A DNA stretch of 64,000 nucleotides from contig NC_079877.1 in NCBI RefSeq assembly GCF_029227915.1, forward strand, positions 16,106,851 to 16,170,850, written 5' to 3'. Source of the DNA: Hydractinia symbiolongicarpus (taxonomy: Eukaryota > Cnidaria > Hydrozoa > Anthoathecata > Hydractiniidae). The notes beneath the pieces are model-generated. The model had not been told where the DNA came from, did no database searches, and saw only the letters and a list, made by a program, of their open reading frames with translations. The position numbers were made by a program, and so were the translations under genes. Of the stretch, positions 36,983 to 48,395 are shown piece by piece (position 1 is the first letter of the stretch; each line of letters begins with the position of its first letter).

Positions 36983-37620
36983 GTCCAGGTAATTAAACTA
37001 TAGGGTACAGTTTGGTGTGTGCTAGATTTAGATCATATCATTATCGATATCCTCTTTAGTTTGATGCACTCTTGCTCTTTCACTTTGTTGCTCCCACTTC
37101 ATTTATCCCCAACGTATAACGCTGTGTAGCTTAGTTATTATATATAACTCACACTCTTTCCAAGAAATTCGACCAGGTGGAGATTCTTTATTAGAAAGGC
37201 ACAGAAGAAATGATTTAATTTGCTCTTTATTCTATTCACCATTGTTGTGGGTAACCAGTCAAAACAAAACACAAAGAAGAAATAACATTGTCTTGTGGTT
37301 ATTAATTAATTGCTCATTACACTCTTTTTTTTATTAGCATGACTGGGATTATTGCATACTTTAAGCAAAAAAACCAACAGTGGAGAATGCTCATTGTGAT
37401 AGTTGAAGTACTATGGAGATAATCAAATTTAGAGCATAAAAGGGAACATTCTGAAAATTTAGGTATTCTAATTGTCTAGATCTGATACTGTCTCCATAAG
37501 GAAACGACAAACTGTTAGAACAAAAGAAAATAATCAAAAAGTAAGACAGCTAGCGAGGCAAGGCTGTCTTCAGGAGCACCAACAAGGAGAGGTTGGTGTT
37601 GCAAAGAAGTCTGATTTAAG

Positions 37621-38256
37621 TACAGTAGACGTCCGTTAATTCGAACACTCAAAGGACTTAATTATATGTTCAAATTAACGAATGTTCTGATTATCGGAAG
37701 TTTAGAAAAAACAAGAATTTTAAAAGTTTTATGCTAATAAACCTTTATTACAACTTTACAATTTTTTATAAAAATCTTTTAACGTTGTTTCCTTTTTTGT
37801 TTGCGCAAAATGCTGGTCAATTATGCGACCAATGCAATTAGCATACGATTGAACCGTTTCCCCGTCATGTGTGAATAATGCAAATTGCTTCATTATTTCT
37901 ACCAGATCGAGAAGTTCGTGTCGGCTGGGGCACTCCACAGGTTCATCTTCAATTTCTAATGCACCATTATTGCCATCATCATCACCGCCATGTTCCATTT
38001 CTAATAAATTGGCTATAATTTGGGCGTCAGAGAGAGGTGGCTGTATAGCTACAAGTTCTGCATCAACGTCAGTGAAGGAAGACGCATCTATGGAATCTAC
38101 AACAAGATCGGGTTGGATTGTTTGAAGGTTCTCAATCTCTTCTTCCAATTCCTTGAAAGGGTTATCATCTTCAGTAATGGCTGCATTCTGGCTTTCACTT
38201 AATATTTTAGACTTCCGGAAGCAGTTAACAACTGTCATTGTTGTCACTGCATCCAT
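37621..38256 (-). mobile_element. 3' end of a Tigger-like (pogo/mariner) DNA transposon
   Basis: The element end at 37621 reads TACAGTAGACGTCCGTTAAT, then TCGAACACTC, with internal TTCAAATTAACGAATGTTC. This is a typical Tigger terminal repeat with its TA target duplication. About 55 bases further in begins the end of a transposase ORF on minus. The other end of the element is missing. Confidence 0.8.
37756..38256 (-). pseudogene. C-terminal fragment of a Tigger transposase
   Basis: A 166-codon minus-strand ORF starting MDAVTTMTVVNCFRKSKILS. The TVVNCFRK block marks the last part of the DDE (jerky/Tigger) transposase, just after the catalytic core, and is followed by the usual acidic tail with DNPFKELEEEIENL and ends LKDFYKKL. 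The codon before the ATG region is a stop and nothing of the DDE triad is present upstream, so it is a truncated relic of the element whose terminal repeat lies at 37621. It is unlikely to encode a functional protein, although the intact 500-base frame suggests a fairly recent insertion. Confidence 0.75.
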
Positions 38257-38501
38257 ACTGTATTATGGCGGATTTATGGCTATTTAAAGTTTTTGTCAGT
38301 GTTTGGGCAAGTGGGGAATTCCAAGTTTGAGGGATAATTTGTTGGAATTAGGATCACATTGGTTTCTTTTTATTGTCTTGAAGTACCTTCTTAAAAGCTT
38401 CAAAATTAATAGAAAAACCCATGTGACCTTAGTTGCTGTTTTTATAATGGTGGATGTTTCAAAAACTTCTGCTTTTCTTTTATTCCTAAGACACTTAAAT
38501 T

Positions 38502-40331
38502 AAATCCACACAATGCTGTAGCAGAGCATAAGGCCAAATTCATGTCTGATGCATTTTTATTATTTTGGCCTCCTTCAATGTAGTAGTGCTTTTGACGTTT
38601 CACAGTGGCGCTATCACAGTCGCATTTGTTTTTTCCAGACGGTCTTTCGTTAAGCATGGTTTTCAGAAATTTCAATCCTATTTTCAATGGCCAATATGAC
38701 TTCCATGTTAAAAGTACTTCATTATGATATACTCTGCATTGTCTAATTTGTCGATAACATATTTATATGCAGAAAATCTATTTTCACTTGCTCAAGAACA
38801 GATTGATAAATGGCGAGTATAGTACCAACATCTTGAGAGGCACGACCAATAAAGGAGATGTATGTTCGTTTCACATGCTTCTTTGTGTTAGTATCACGAA
38901 GAATGACACAAGGATACATGCATGCCGTTACTATGTAGCTTTGCCGAAACCAACTATCCATTGATTCAAGGAACCGTCTTGACAAGAACTTCATTGCAAA
39001 ATCTAAAATAATAAATGCTGTTTCTGTATTAAGACTATCCAAGACATCACCTTTTGTTTGTCTTGATTAATGGTGCCCAATATATGTGCTTTCCATTCCA
39101 TAATCTTCTCCACATAATTGTTGATGTAGATGCCGCCGTAGATTAGTGGTTATAGCTCTTTTCCTCTGTGCGGGAGACCGGGGTTCGATTCCTCTTGACG
39201 GCGATTTAACATGGGCGAATGAATGTTACCATAGCCCCGGGTTAACCCAAGCCATGTGAGGGAAATTGGGGAGATGGCACACTGTTTAGGCCGTTGGATG
39301 TTGCTGGGAGTCGTCTACTAGAGAGCGGGCCCTAATTGGGTCTGCGTAGCTCAAAATGAGCATTAAATACTTTAGGACTCTCCATCTAAGCCATGGCCAG
39401 GGTATATCACTCCTTATTTGTGAGGCTAGCCATGTAAAATATGCACATCTATCTAAAGATGATCTCTTTTGATTTTATCTGACAAGTCTAATTGTAAAAA
39501 AAGATCAGCAACCTTCTTTAATATGATTGACAATGAACCACATTGGCTGCAATGCTCTGCAATAGCCGGCTACACCAAGACAGTCATCAATCAAACAATG
39601 AACCTTATACTCACCCTTCAGGTATCTTTTTCCTTCTATCAAATCAGTTACTTTATCATTACAAACAGTTTTTGCTGTATGATTATCCTTTTCCAACTCT
39701 TTACATTTGTTATTTAAGGTATTCCAAATTGTTCTTCTTGATGGACGACTGTTGTCTTGTGTATATCCTTCTTCTCCACAGGCTCCAATGTATAACCACA
39801 CTATTTCTGCTTTGTGGACAGTTCTAACAGCATTTGGCATTTGGCATCACACCACCATGTTGTAAGAAATCTAGAAAATTGGTTAATCTGACTATTCTTC
39901 AACCCTCTATAAAAAATTTTCTTGGTTTAGTTGGAATACCAGATAAGCCCTAGCATGCTTGTTTTCTACTAAAATCAACATCTTGCCTTGTAACAGATGG
40001 AAACAAACTTATCAGTTCTTCCTCAGTGTAATTGCATTTATCATCTTCATTATTCCCACAAACAATAGCCAATATTTGCATTTTCAAGTTCCGTCCACTG
40101 ACTTGAGCAATAGTTGACTGCAATGTTGTAATAAAAAAATCAGGTTGTCTTGTCTCCCTTTCAAACAAGCACTTTTTATTCTCTCCACTTGTACAGGTGC
40201 AATCTTTTCAAAACTTCTTTAACTGCTAAAACAGACCGCACAACTTATTTCTTTGTTTTTTTTATCAATTTGACTCAGCTTGATCTCAGTTGGAACTTTA
40301 AAGGACTTCATTTTTCCTAATTGTAGACATT
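38502..40331 (-). mobile_element. Unidentified transposon ORF, copy A (interrupted by a SINE)
   Basis: Minus-strand coding relic, directly repeated at 41401-42973 with high identity. Reading from 40331 it has KSFKVPTEIKLSQIDKKNKE, an FLAERETRQ-like block near 40160, then MPNAVRTVHKAEIVWLYIG (39840) and YLKGEYKVHCLIDDCLG. After the SINE come RTYISFIGRASQDVGTILAI and RPSGKNKCDCDSATVKRQ with an ASDMNLALCSATALCGF end. The GKxxCDxxSATVKRQ block, followed by ASDM, resembles the final acidic motif of RNase H-like transposases seen in multicopy invertebrate ORFs, but the family was not identified. Several frameshifts and stops; a 60-base deletion relative to copy B near 39540. Confidence 0.6.
39128..39454 (+). 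mobile_element. tRNA-derived SINE inserted in copy A
   Basis: The head is a tRNA-like cloverleaf. CCGCCGT and ACGGCGA form the acceptor stem, TAGATTAGTGG is the A box and GGTTCGATTCC is a perfect B box of an RNA polymerase III promoter. A body of about 250 bases follows, containing GGGTTAACCCAAGCC and GTAGCTCAAAATGAGCATT. The limits come from comparison with copy B, which reads straight from TTGATGT to AAAGATGATCTC at the same site. No clear target duplication could be resolved. Confidence 0.85.
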
Positions 40332-41400
40332 GACGTACGTGTACGCTCAACTTGCAATAATAATTGCTTTCATTAAAAAAAACAATAGGATAGCGAGTTT
40401 CTTTCACATTTCGCGAAAATAATTGCTTCGTGTTAAAAACAAAAGCATAGCAAGAAACGTTGTTTAAAAACAATACTCTGCACGGGAAAAAATTTAACCC
40501 GAAGACCATTGAATTTTTCTTTTTTTTAACAACGAAACTAATTATAGTAACGCGATTTTAATCTCGATATGTTCAAAAAACACAAGCCCCTTTAAAAAAC
40601 AACAAATCCAATGATCTAAATATTTAAAAAAAACTAATGCTACTTTGAAAACCTTTAGTAATATTTCTTTATTGTCGAAACATGCAAAACTTTTAAAAGT
40701 TCTTTTTATAAAAAGCCACGTTTAATAACGCAAATGGAAATACCCTACGTTCGGGATAAGATTTCGAAAACAAATTATATTTTAATACCGAAGAAAGAAA
40801 AAATTTAAAAATATAACTTTTCACATTCTGGAAAGAACAAAGCACTCATTGTGAGAACATTTTGTTTAGATTTTAATACCGTAGAAAGAGTCTAAAAATA
40901 TAACTTTCGACGCACATAAAGCTCGTTGTTGAAACATTTTGTTCTGGTGAGAATAAAAAAATACAAAGTTAAAAAACAAGTGTTTTTTCTAAAAAATAAA
41001 TCTTGGAGAAAAGGAGTACAAATCAATGTTTTATCTCTTCAATCTCTTAAAAGATTTAAACAATGCTTCCAACAAACAATGCTTCTCGCTGTCTATTTAG
41101 TTTTAGCGCAAATCTTATATTTAATAAAGCTTTCAAACAATGGCTCGCCGTGTCACATTGGTTAGAGTCGATAACATTTGCAATTATGCTATTGGGAATA
41201 GTTATGTTAACACTATTTAACAATAGTACGCGCAGTTATAATAAGCTATTTTTTCTTCAAGAATCTTTTGTTTATTACGCGCAAGTTAATGACTTACAAG
41301 ACTCGCAAGATAATAAGGACAAAAGACAAACAACTACCGCCTCTGAGAAAAAGGTGTGCAGCTTAAGTGTACGCGTACGCTTACATCTGGACTGTACTGT
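40332..41400. mobile_element. Non-coding spacer between the two transposon copies, probable element ends
   Basis: The left border has ACGTACGTGTACGCTC and the right border GTGTACGCGTACGCTT followed by GGACTGTACTGTA. The last 70 bases (from AAAAGACAAACAACTACCGC) recur diverged at 45898-45973. A direct duplication of about 80 bases (ATTTTAATACCG...AACATTTTGTT) lies at 40775-40945. No protein was recognised; the open stretches at 40219-40509 (-), 40926-41165 and 41063-41482 partly overlap the coding copies or lack resemblance. Confidence 0.45.
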
Positions 41401-42973
41401 AAATCCACACAATGCTGTAGCAGAGCAGAAGGCCAAATTCATGTCTGATGCATTTTTATTATTGTGGCTTCCTTCAATGTAGTAGTGCATTTGACGCTTC
41501 ACAGTGGCGCTATCACGGTGGCATTTGTCTTTTCCAGACGGTCTTTCATTAAACATGGTTTTTAGAATTTTCAATCCTATTTTCAATGGCCAATATGACT
41601 TCCATGTTAAAAGTACTTTATTATGATAATACTCTGCATTGTCTATATTGTCAATAACATACTTTATATGCAGAAAATCTATTTTCACTTGCTCAAGAAC
41701 AGATTGATAAATGGCGAGTATAGTACCAACATCTTGAGAGGCATGACCAATAAAGGAGATGTATGTTCGTTTCACATCCTTGTTTGTGTTGGTATCACGA
41801 AGAATGACACAAGGATACATGCATGCCGTTACTAGCTTTGCCGAAACCAACTATCCATTGATTCACGGAACCGTCTTAACAAGAACCTCATTGTAAAATC
41901 TAAAATAATAAATGCTGTTTCTGTATTAAGATAATCCATGACATCACCTTTTGTTTGTCTTGGTTAATGGTGCCCAGTATATGTGCTTTCCATTCCATAA
42001 TCTTCTCCACACAATTGTTGATGTCATAAAGATGATCTCTTTTGATTTTATCTAACAAGTCTAATTGTGAAAAAAGATCAGCAACCTTCTTTAATATGAT
42101 TGACAATGAACCACATAAGATGCAATAGAGATTGTGACTTCTAGGCACTCTATTTAGAACTTCTCTTCTTTTGGATCTGATAATGCAAATGCTCTGCAAT
42201 AGTCGGCTACACCAAGACAGTCATCAATCAAACAATGAACCTTATACTCACCCTTCAGGTATCTTTTTCCTTCTATCAAATCAGTTACTTTATCATTACA
42301 AACAGTTTCTGCTGTATGATTATCCTTTTCCAACTCTTTACATTTGTTATTCAAGGTATTCCAAATTGTTCTTCTTGATGGATGACTGTTGTCTTGTGTA
42401 TATCCTTCTTCTCCACAGGCTCCAATGTATAACCACACTATTTCTGCTTTGTGGACAGTTCTAACAGCATTTGGCATTTGGCATCACATCACCATGTTGT
42501 AAGAAATCTAGAAAATTGGTTAATCTGACTATTCTTCAACCCTCTATAAAAAATTTTCTCGGTTTAGTTCGATTACCAGATAAGCCCTAGCATGCTTGTT
42601 TTCTACTAAAATTAACATCATGCCTTGTAACAGATGGAAACAAACTTATCAGTTCTTCCTCAGTGTAATTGTATCTATCATCTTCATTATTCACAAACAA
42701 TAGCCAATATTTGCATTTTTAAGTTCCGTCCACTGACTTGAGCAATAGTTGACTGCAATGTTGTAATAAAAAAATCAGGTTGTCTTGTCTCCCTTTCAAA
42801 CAAACACTTTTTATTCTCTCCACTTGTACAGGTGCAATCTTTTTAAAACTTCTTTCACTGCTAAAACAGACTTCCGTACAACTTATTCCTTTGTTTTTTT
42901 ATCAATTTGACCCAGCTTGATCTCAGTTGGAACTTCAAAGGACTTCATTTTTCACTAATTGTAGACATTGACT
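41401..42973 (-). mobile_element. Unidentified transposon ORF, copy B (more complete)
   Basis: Second direct copy of the minus-strand ORF at 38502-40331, without the SINE and with 60 more internal bases. Readable blocks in order: YTEEELISLFPSVTRHDV (about 42660), MPNAVRTVHKAEIVWLYIG (42477), CADYCRAF-like end near 42190, RVPRSHNLYCILCGSLS, then VTACMYPCVILRDTNTNKDV, KIDFLHIKYVIDNIDNAEYY, RPSGKDKCHRDSATVKRQ and ASDMNLAFCSATALCGF. A further minus frame upstream (43256-42945), with PPKKQKQREDTSSDDE, may be its N-terminal part. Stops and frameshifts make it non-functional. It is judged a transposon because it is multicopy and lies among other elements, not from a known domain. Confidence 0.6.
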
Positions 42974-45200
42974 TATTGATGTTTTCTTTATCTGAGATTG
43001 CAGAATCGTCACAACAAATGTCAGCATCTTGATAAGTATTGTTGATGACTCCTACTTCATCATCAGAACTAGTGTCTTCTCTTTGTTTTTGTTTTTTTGG
43101 TGGTTCAGAATAATTTGAAAATTGGTAGAAAATTGAATATAAAAATATTACAATTGTGAAAAAAAGATAAAAAATAAGATCCTCATTGAAAGTTCTCCAC
43201 AACAAACATTGCATTGATACTAAGTATTTCTGAATATCTTTGTATGCAGTTATCACACCACACAGATCCGAGAGGAATGTGATCTTTTTTTTGCTAGACT
43301 ACTGAATAATTCCATTATTTCTACAACATTTTGTAGCTCATTTTTCTACAATTAGCCTTTGAACTTTTCTTGTTTTTTTTGATGCATTTCCTGGGTATTG
43401 ACAATTTCTGGAACTACGCCACTCAATTCCAAAGTTCAAACGGTGTTTGCCACGAAAAAGTATCGTTGTCTATGTCCAATTTATCACCAAAACATTTTTG
43501 AATCAACCTTCCTTCTGTGATGTTTGCACAATTCATCATACCAGGACACTTATTTTGGATTAACCTTACATAAACAGGTACATCTTTAGTCAGTTCGGAC
43601 AATGTCATCAAATATATTTCTCTGGATTAACAGTGATATTTTTGCAATGAGCTCTCTGATTTGCACAAATTTACTGTGGGTCAATTTTCTGATAGAACAT
43701 AATAAAGCCATTTACGCCTATGGTATGCAACGGCATGTAGCACCTGCAACTGTTTTTAAACTTTAAAAAGGTGCCATTATGAAGATTTTTCTGCCTTTTT
43801 TGGCATGATAGCTGGTTATGCTAAATACATACAATAGCTAGAAAAATAAAATTTTGCACATGTTAAGATTGCAATTGATAAAATTAAGTTTTTAGATCGG
43901 CAAGATTTAAAAGATGCCTTAATGGTTTAAGGCATCCAATAGTGTTTTAACTTCTTGATAATAAGGTCAATGGGTTGAAGATGACCTAAAAAGCTCAATC
44001 TCCTGTTTAAAAGCTACAAACAATGCTTCCAGATGATAACATTGGTATTTAATTGACTTATATATGGCCAAACACACATTTTTCAGAGAACAATGCTCTT
44101 TAACAGCACAAAACAACTTTAATATATATTTTGGTGACATTTTAACATTCAGAGGGTGCCCAGCAATCACCCGTGTGAATCTGAGCATATAAAACTAACT
44201 GTTACTATGATGAATTTGACTATTGCTAGTGAAAAATGCCCAAATTTATGCCTCATTCCAAATCTGTTTTTCTGCAAGACTTCACATTTTCCCAAGGTAA
44301 ATTTTTCATATGTTGTTAGGGACATATCTATCTTTCATGGTAAAAAAATATTTTTTACATGAAAACTTTGTGCCATGGAATTATCAGGACCCGAATATTG
44401 ACAAAAATTTCTTGAATTTATGTTGTTTATTTTGCTAAAATGCCATCATTATGAAAATTGTGACCTTTAATATTTGCATTATTTAATAGAATATATAAAG
44501 TACATTCATTTATATATAGTTTTTGGGTTATTTGTATTTTAATTTCTGGTAAGTAAAATACCGGTCTGTAAATTGCACATTTTTCAAATTGCACGATGAC
44601 TTAATTTTTAGGGGAAAAAATATCGTATATATTGTATATAAGCTGACCTGCCCTGATTATGTTCGTTTTTTAAGTAACAAATGATATTAGACTGTCGTTA
44701 TAAGTGCCAAATAATATTTTTCAACTATCGCCTGCCCTGAATATGTTGCCCTGATTATGTATTTACTACCCTGTTTGGGAAGCTGCGGTACATAATCCGG
44801 GCAGCATTCATAATCCAAGCAGAACATATACATACGAGTTCAAGCCAAGCTTAGCTGTCAAAAAAGTGTTCTAGTTTTCGTACACAGCCAGCATTGGTTA
44901 CAATAAAAATAACCCTACACTTGTGTTGTAAAGGTGATAGAATGAGTGGGACTGGACCCACAATCTGTTGCTTCCTGGGGGTTTGCTCTACAGTACAGTC
45001 TGAATGTAATCTACCTCGGACGCGAAACTCGCATGAATGGTTACACAGAACAATAACATTGCGATAGTTTTTGTTTTTTTAAGAAAATTATTGCCTCGCT
45101 GATAAACAATGACCCCACACGATCAATTGTTTAATCACAATAGGTTGCAAGATTAATTTTAGCAAGCTATTTTGCGCGAACTCTTTTGAAAATTTTAATT
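42974..45200. other. Region upstream of copy B, possible further transposon remains
   Basis: Minus-strand open stretches at 42945-43256, 43423-43611 (contains NKCPGMMNCANITEGRLIQK) and 43967-44188 read as protein-like scraps and may belong to the same element as copy B, but no domain was recognised. From 44.2 to 45.2 kb the sequence is AT-rich with no coding signal. Words such as CCTGCCCTGAATATG and CCCTGATTATG repeat near 44650-44760. Confidence 0.4.
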
Positions 45201-45204
45201 GCAG

Positions 45205-45610
45205 GCTTTTTAAAAGTTTAAAACTGAACAGCGGCGATAGAAATGTTTTTTTAGATCGCATTTTAAAAGTTTAAGAACGAAAAGCGGCGATAGAAATGTT
45301 TTTTAGATCGCATTTTAAAAGTTTATAAATGAATAGCGGCGATAAATTTTTTTTTGTTATATCGCATTTTAAAAGTTTAAAAACGAATAGCGGCGATAGA
45401 AATGTTTTTTTAGATCGAATTTTAAAAGTTTAAGAACAAAAAGCAGCGATAGAAATGTTTTTTAGATCACATTTTAAAAGTTTATAAACGAATAGCGGCG
45501 ATAAAATTTTTTTTTATATTGCATTTTAAAAGTTTAAAATCGAAAAACGGTGATAGAAAGGTTTTCTTAATTGGATTATAAAAGTTTAAAAACGAAAAGC
45601 GGCATTTAAT
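45205..45610. repeat. 52-53 bp tandem array, about 8 units
   Basis: Units spaced 52-54 bases carry GCATTTTAAAAGTTTAAAAACG, then AAAAGCGGCGATAGAAATG and a T run ending AGATC. GCGGCGATA or a variant begins at about 45231, 45284, 45336, 45390, 45443, 45495, 45547 and 45599. The following 370 bases end in the block shared with 41330-41398, so the array probably sits in a mobile element's non-coding end. Confidence 0.9.
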
Positions 45611-45897
45611 AGTTGTGAACAATGCTTCTCGTATGTTTCTTAGATTAAACGCGCTGGAATCTTTTTAAGTAATTAAATCAACAATACATTCTCTCGCAAT
45701 GTATTATAAAACTTTGCGAAAGATTTTTATTATTTAATTACTTCACGCTAATACTTAAGGGAATAGCTTATCAATACATTTACACAATGCATCTCTCTAT
45801 TAAAAGAAATATAATTGCTCCAATATTTCTTCGTGAGCGCATTGTTTTTTAACACGCAAATATAAACTCGCAAAACGTTCAAGGGATTTAATTATAA

Positions 45898-45973
45898 CAA
45901 AAGACAAACGACTGCCGTCCTCCATGCAAAGGTGTGATATTAGCGTGTACGCGGTAGATTACATTCAGACTGT
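45898..45973. repeat. Copy of the terminal block found at 41330-41398
   Basis: Shares AAAAGACAAACGACTGCCG, AAAGGTGTG, GTGTACGCG and GACTGTACTGTA in order with 41330-41398, including the same endpoint at ACTGTA. Confidence 0.6.
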
Positions 45974-46204
45974 ACTGTACTTACTATGCTTTTGGACTAA
46001 TGCTATGGCCCTAGTACATGCAGTAAACAAGGCGAGGATATATCTCCTTGCAACATAACCACCAGGGCGAACTGCAAGTGATGCACAGCTGGAGCTCAAT
46101 TACCAACCAACCAATCAAATTTGCCGCACTTGTTAAGATCTTTGCACATATGTACTTGCCCAACGGAGCCCGGTTTCGGAACTAATTCCATTATCAACCT
46201 CTGT

Positions 46205-46354
46205 TATAGGAACAATGGTGCATATGTAAGATATCTTGGTATAAATAAGTAACCCTGCACGTTCCTCTGAATCCATCATCTTTGCAGCACTTGAGAAGAT
46301 AATGTGCAGAGTTACTTATACTAATATATATCTACAGCACCGTTGTTCCTATAA
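46205..46354. repeat. Large imperfect inverted repeat (MITE-like hairpin)
   Basis: The left arm begins TATAGGAACAATGGTGC and ends AAATAAGTAACCCTGCAC (46205-46260). The right arm (46304-46354) runs GTGCAGAGTTACTTATAC to GCACCGTTGTTCCTATA and pairs with it over about 50 bases at roughly 80 percent. The loop is about 43 bases. This fits a foldback or MITE-type element. Confidence 0.7.
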
Positions 46355-46440
46355 TAAATATATAATCGACGTTTTCACAGACAACAATTTCCACGTATCA
46401 TAATTTTTGTCAGCCTTAATGTTTTGGTTGATTATTTTAA

Positions 46441-46668
46441 ATATATGTCGACCAAGTTGATGCCAGTTCCAGCCAATCTAACCACAAAACATCTGATTTG
46501 GTATGGTTATTTAAATCTTCAGAAGATGCTTTAGCTGATCCGAACTATACAGTAAACTACCTTCAATTAAGAAATGCATGTGCCTGGAAGAGCAAAAACC
46601 CCAATATTCCTGGTTCAAGGGACCTTATCTCTGGATTATGGGATTCCTGGTTTAAAGGTTGGAAGTAA
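46441..46668 (+). other. ATG-less 75-codon open frame ending in a stop
   Basis: Frame ATA TAT GTC GAC stays open for 75 codons to TAA at 46666-46668. It reads VDQVDASSSQSNHKTSDLVW, then a KSSEDALADPNY segment, NYLQLRNACAWKSKNPNIPG and SRDLISGLWDSWFKGWK. There is no ATG in frame and a stop lies just before. The text is protein-like in strongly AT-rich DNA, so it may be a last exon or a transposon ORF scrap. No family was recognised. Confidence 0.4.
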
Positions 46669-47174
46669 CTAAATCCCTGCGTGATATTTGTTTACGTTTT
46701 TGTGGTAAGCTCTTTAGCTCTGACATTTTTGTAGTTTGGGTGCCTTTTTGAATAAAATTTATGCTTTTCATTGGATAACTTTCAAATTTGTGCGACTTAT
46801 TCCTAAACTTGCCCAACTTATTCTTGAAATTCACAATAGCGTTTTCAATTTTGTACACAACCAGTTCCGTCACTCTTAGCCTTGCAATTTTAATCACTTT
46901 GGCAAAATTTGCCAACATGATTAAATAAATTTTTAGAAATGAGAAGAAATAAATGTAATAACATTTGAATAATTTTTTTAATAATTATTTATAACAAAAA
47001 TAAACTGCCTAAATTGTAGCTACATAGTGTAGCTTTTGCTAAAACAGTTACAATACAACTGAAAAACAAGCAAGACTATCACTAAGATAATACAAGGCAG
47101 AATACGTTGTAACACCCTACTCTGTTGTTATTATTATATTTTTACCCCCGTTCATCATTATCATCATCATTCTC

Positions 47175-47590
47175 AGCTTAAGTGTGGAGGGGGTATATTA
47201 ATGACCCTCTTCCAATTTGATCTAAACTGTGTTACATCTAATCTCTGCATCAGGTCTGTCCTTATTACCTTCTGCAAGTCTTTTTTGGTCAACCTCTTGG
47301 TTTGCCCCAGGAACTATCAAGTTCCTACACTTTCTTACCCAATTATCCTTCTCCATTCTTTCGATCTTCTTTCCAACCAACTCAATCTTCTTATCTTGAT
47401 AACATCTCTAATGCTATACAGCTTAGCTTTAGCTCATCTAAACTCTTTCTGTCTCTCAGACTGGCCTTACACATCCACCTAACCATTCTTATATAATTCC
47501 TTTCTAAACGGTCAAGATCTTTATGTTTCACTACCTGTGTCTCACTACTATACAACATAACACTTCTTATAAAAGTCTCATACAACCTAT
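47175..47590 (-). pseudogene. 3' end of an RTE-like LINE ORF
   Basis: Minus strand reads YETFIRSVMLYSSETQVVK, then LERNYIRMVRWMCKASLRD and DELKLSCIALEML. After a stop and frame change it continues with GRPKKTW-like and VTQFGSNWKR-like text. The YGSETW...RMLRWM and RPK.TW blocks are the standard end of RTE/L1-type LINE proteins (after the RT domain). It is frameshifted and truncated, so it is dead. The neighbouring minus ORF at 47587-47877 is not obviously part of it and was not recognised. Confidence 0.75.
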
Positions 47591-48278
47591 AAGGTATTTA
47601 CCTCAATTGACAAGACTCTGCTAGTCAACAAAGAAAGATACTCTCTGAACTTTTTCCAAGCATCATCATACCCATGATTGTCATAACACCGTCCGTTGTT
47701 GTGAATTCTAAATAAATTTAATGCTGCATTTCCAACTAAAGTCCCAAAAAGGATTTTGCACTTGGATTTAGATTTTCTTATAGTTGCAAAAAACATTAAA
47801 AGGACACTAAATTTTTTTATAAAAATAACTTTTGTTTTTCTTATTATTTTAAGTGGAAGGAGAGTAACTTGCTCCATAAATTACAAAACAACAGAAGTAT
47901 AACTTTCTGTATAACTTTCAGAAGACGTTTTTGAGCATGCAAGTATTTTTATCTTTTTATCTTTTAATAATTCAAAAACAGGAAAAGATGACATTTGTGA
48001 CAAGTGCAATTACGAATTTTCCAAAGTTTGCTAACAGATATTCTCAGATGAAATTAATATCCACCACAATTTTACAATCCTATTATCAAAACAACTATTG
48101 AAAAAATCATTAGTACATCCAAACAAAAGCAATATCTTGTGAAGTCAGACCCTATCGAGGAAGCACCAAAAGTGATGGTTTTTTACCCTACAGAGGACTT
48201 ATAACAATTATTTTTACATTGAGAAAATCTAAAGCACCAATCTAACCAGTTCCGACTTTGTGAAAACTAAAAACCTTC

Positions 48279-48395
48279 ATGCCGATTTTAAAACTACTAA
48301 CAAAAGTTGAGCTTTCTAGCCAAGTAGTATATAAAAATTTTTGTCTAAGTTGCAGTGCCTGCTATGTCGAACAAACATGTAGACATCTCAGGGCT
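48279..48395 (+). pseudogene. GIY-YIG nuclease fragment of a retroelement
   Basis: The frame reads LLTKVELSSQVVYKNFCLSC and then SACYVEQTCRHLRAS. VVYK..C..C.ACYV..T.RHL is the start of the GIY-YIG endonuclease domain found in Penelope-like and some other retroelements, with CYV at the second tyrosine motif. The fragment breaks off where the GTCAGGG repeat begins. It is a relic without RT. Confidence 0.6.

Noticed and set aside
39132-39203. A free-standing tRNA gene
   Set aside because: The cloverleaf has an intact promoter but a body of SINE sequence follows, and copy B shows it is an insertion; the acceptor stem has a mismatch and the anticodon arm is poor.
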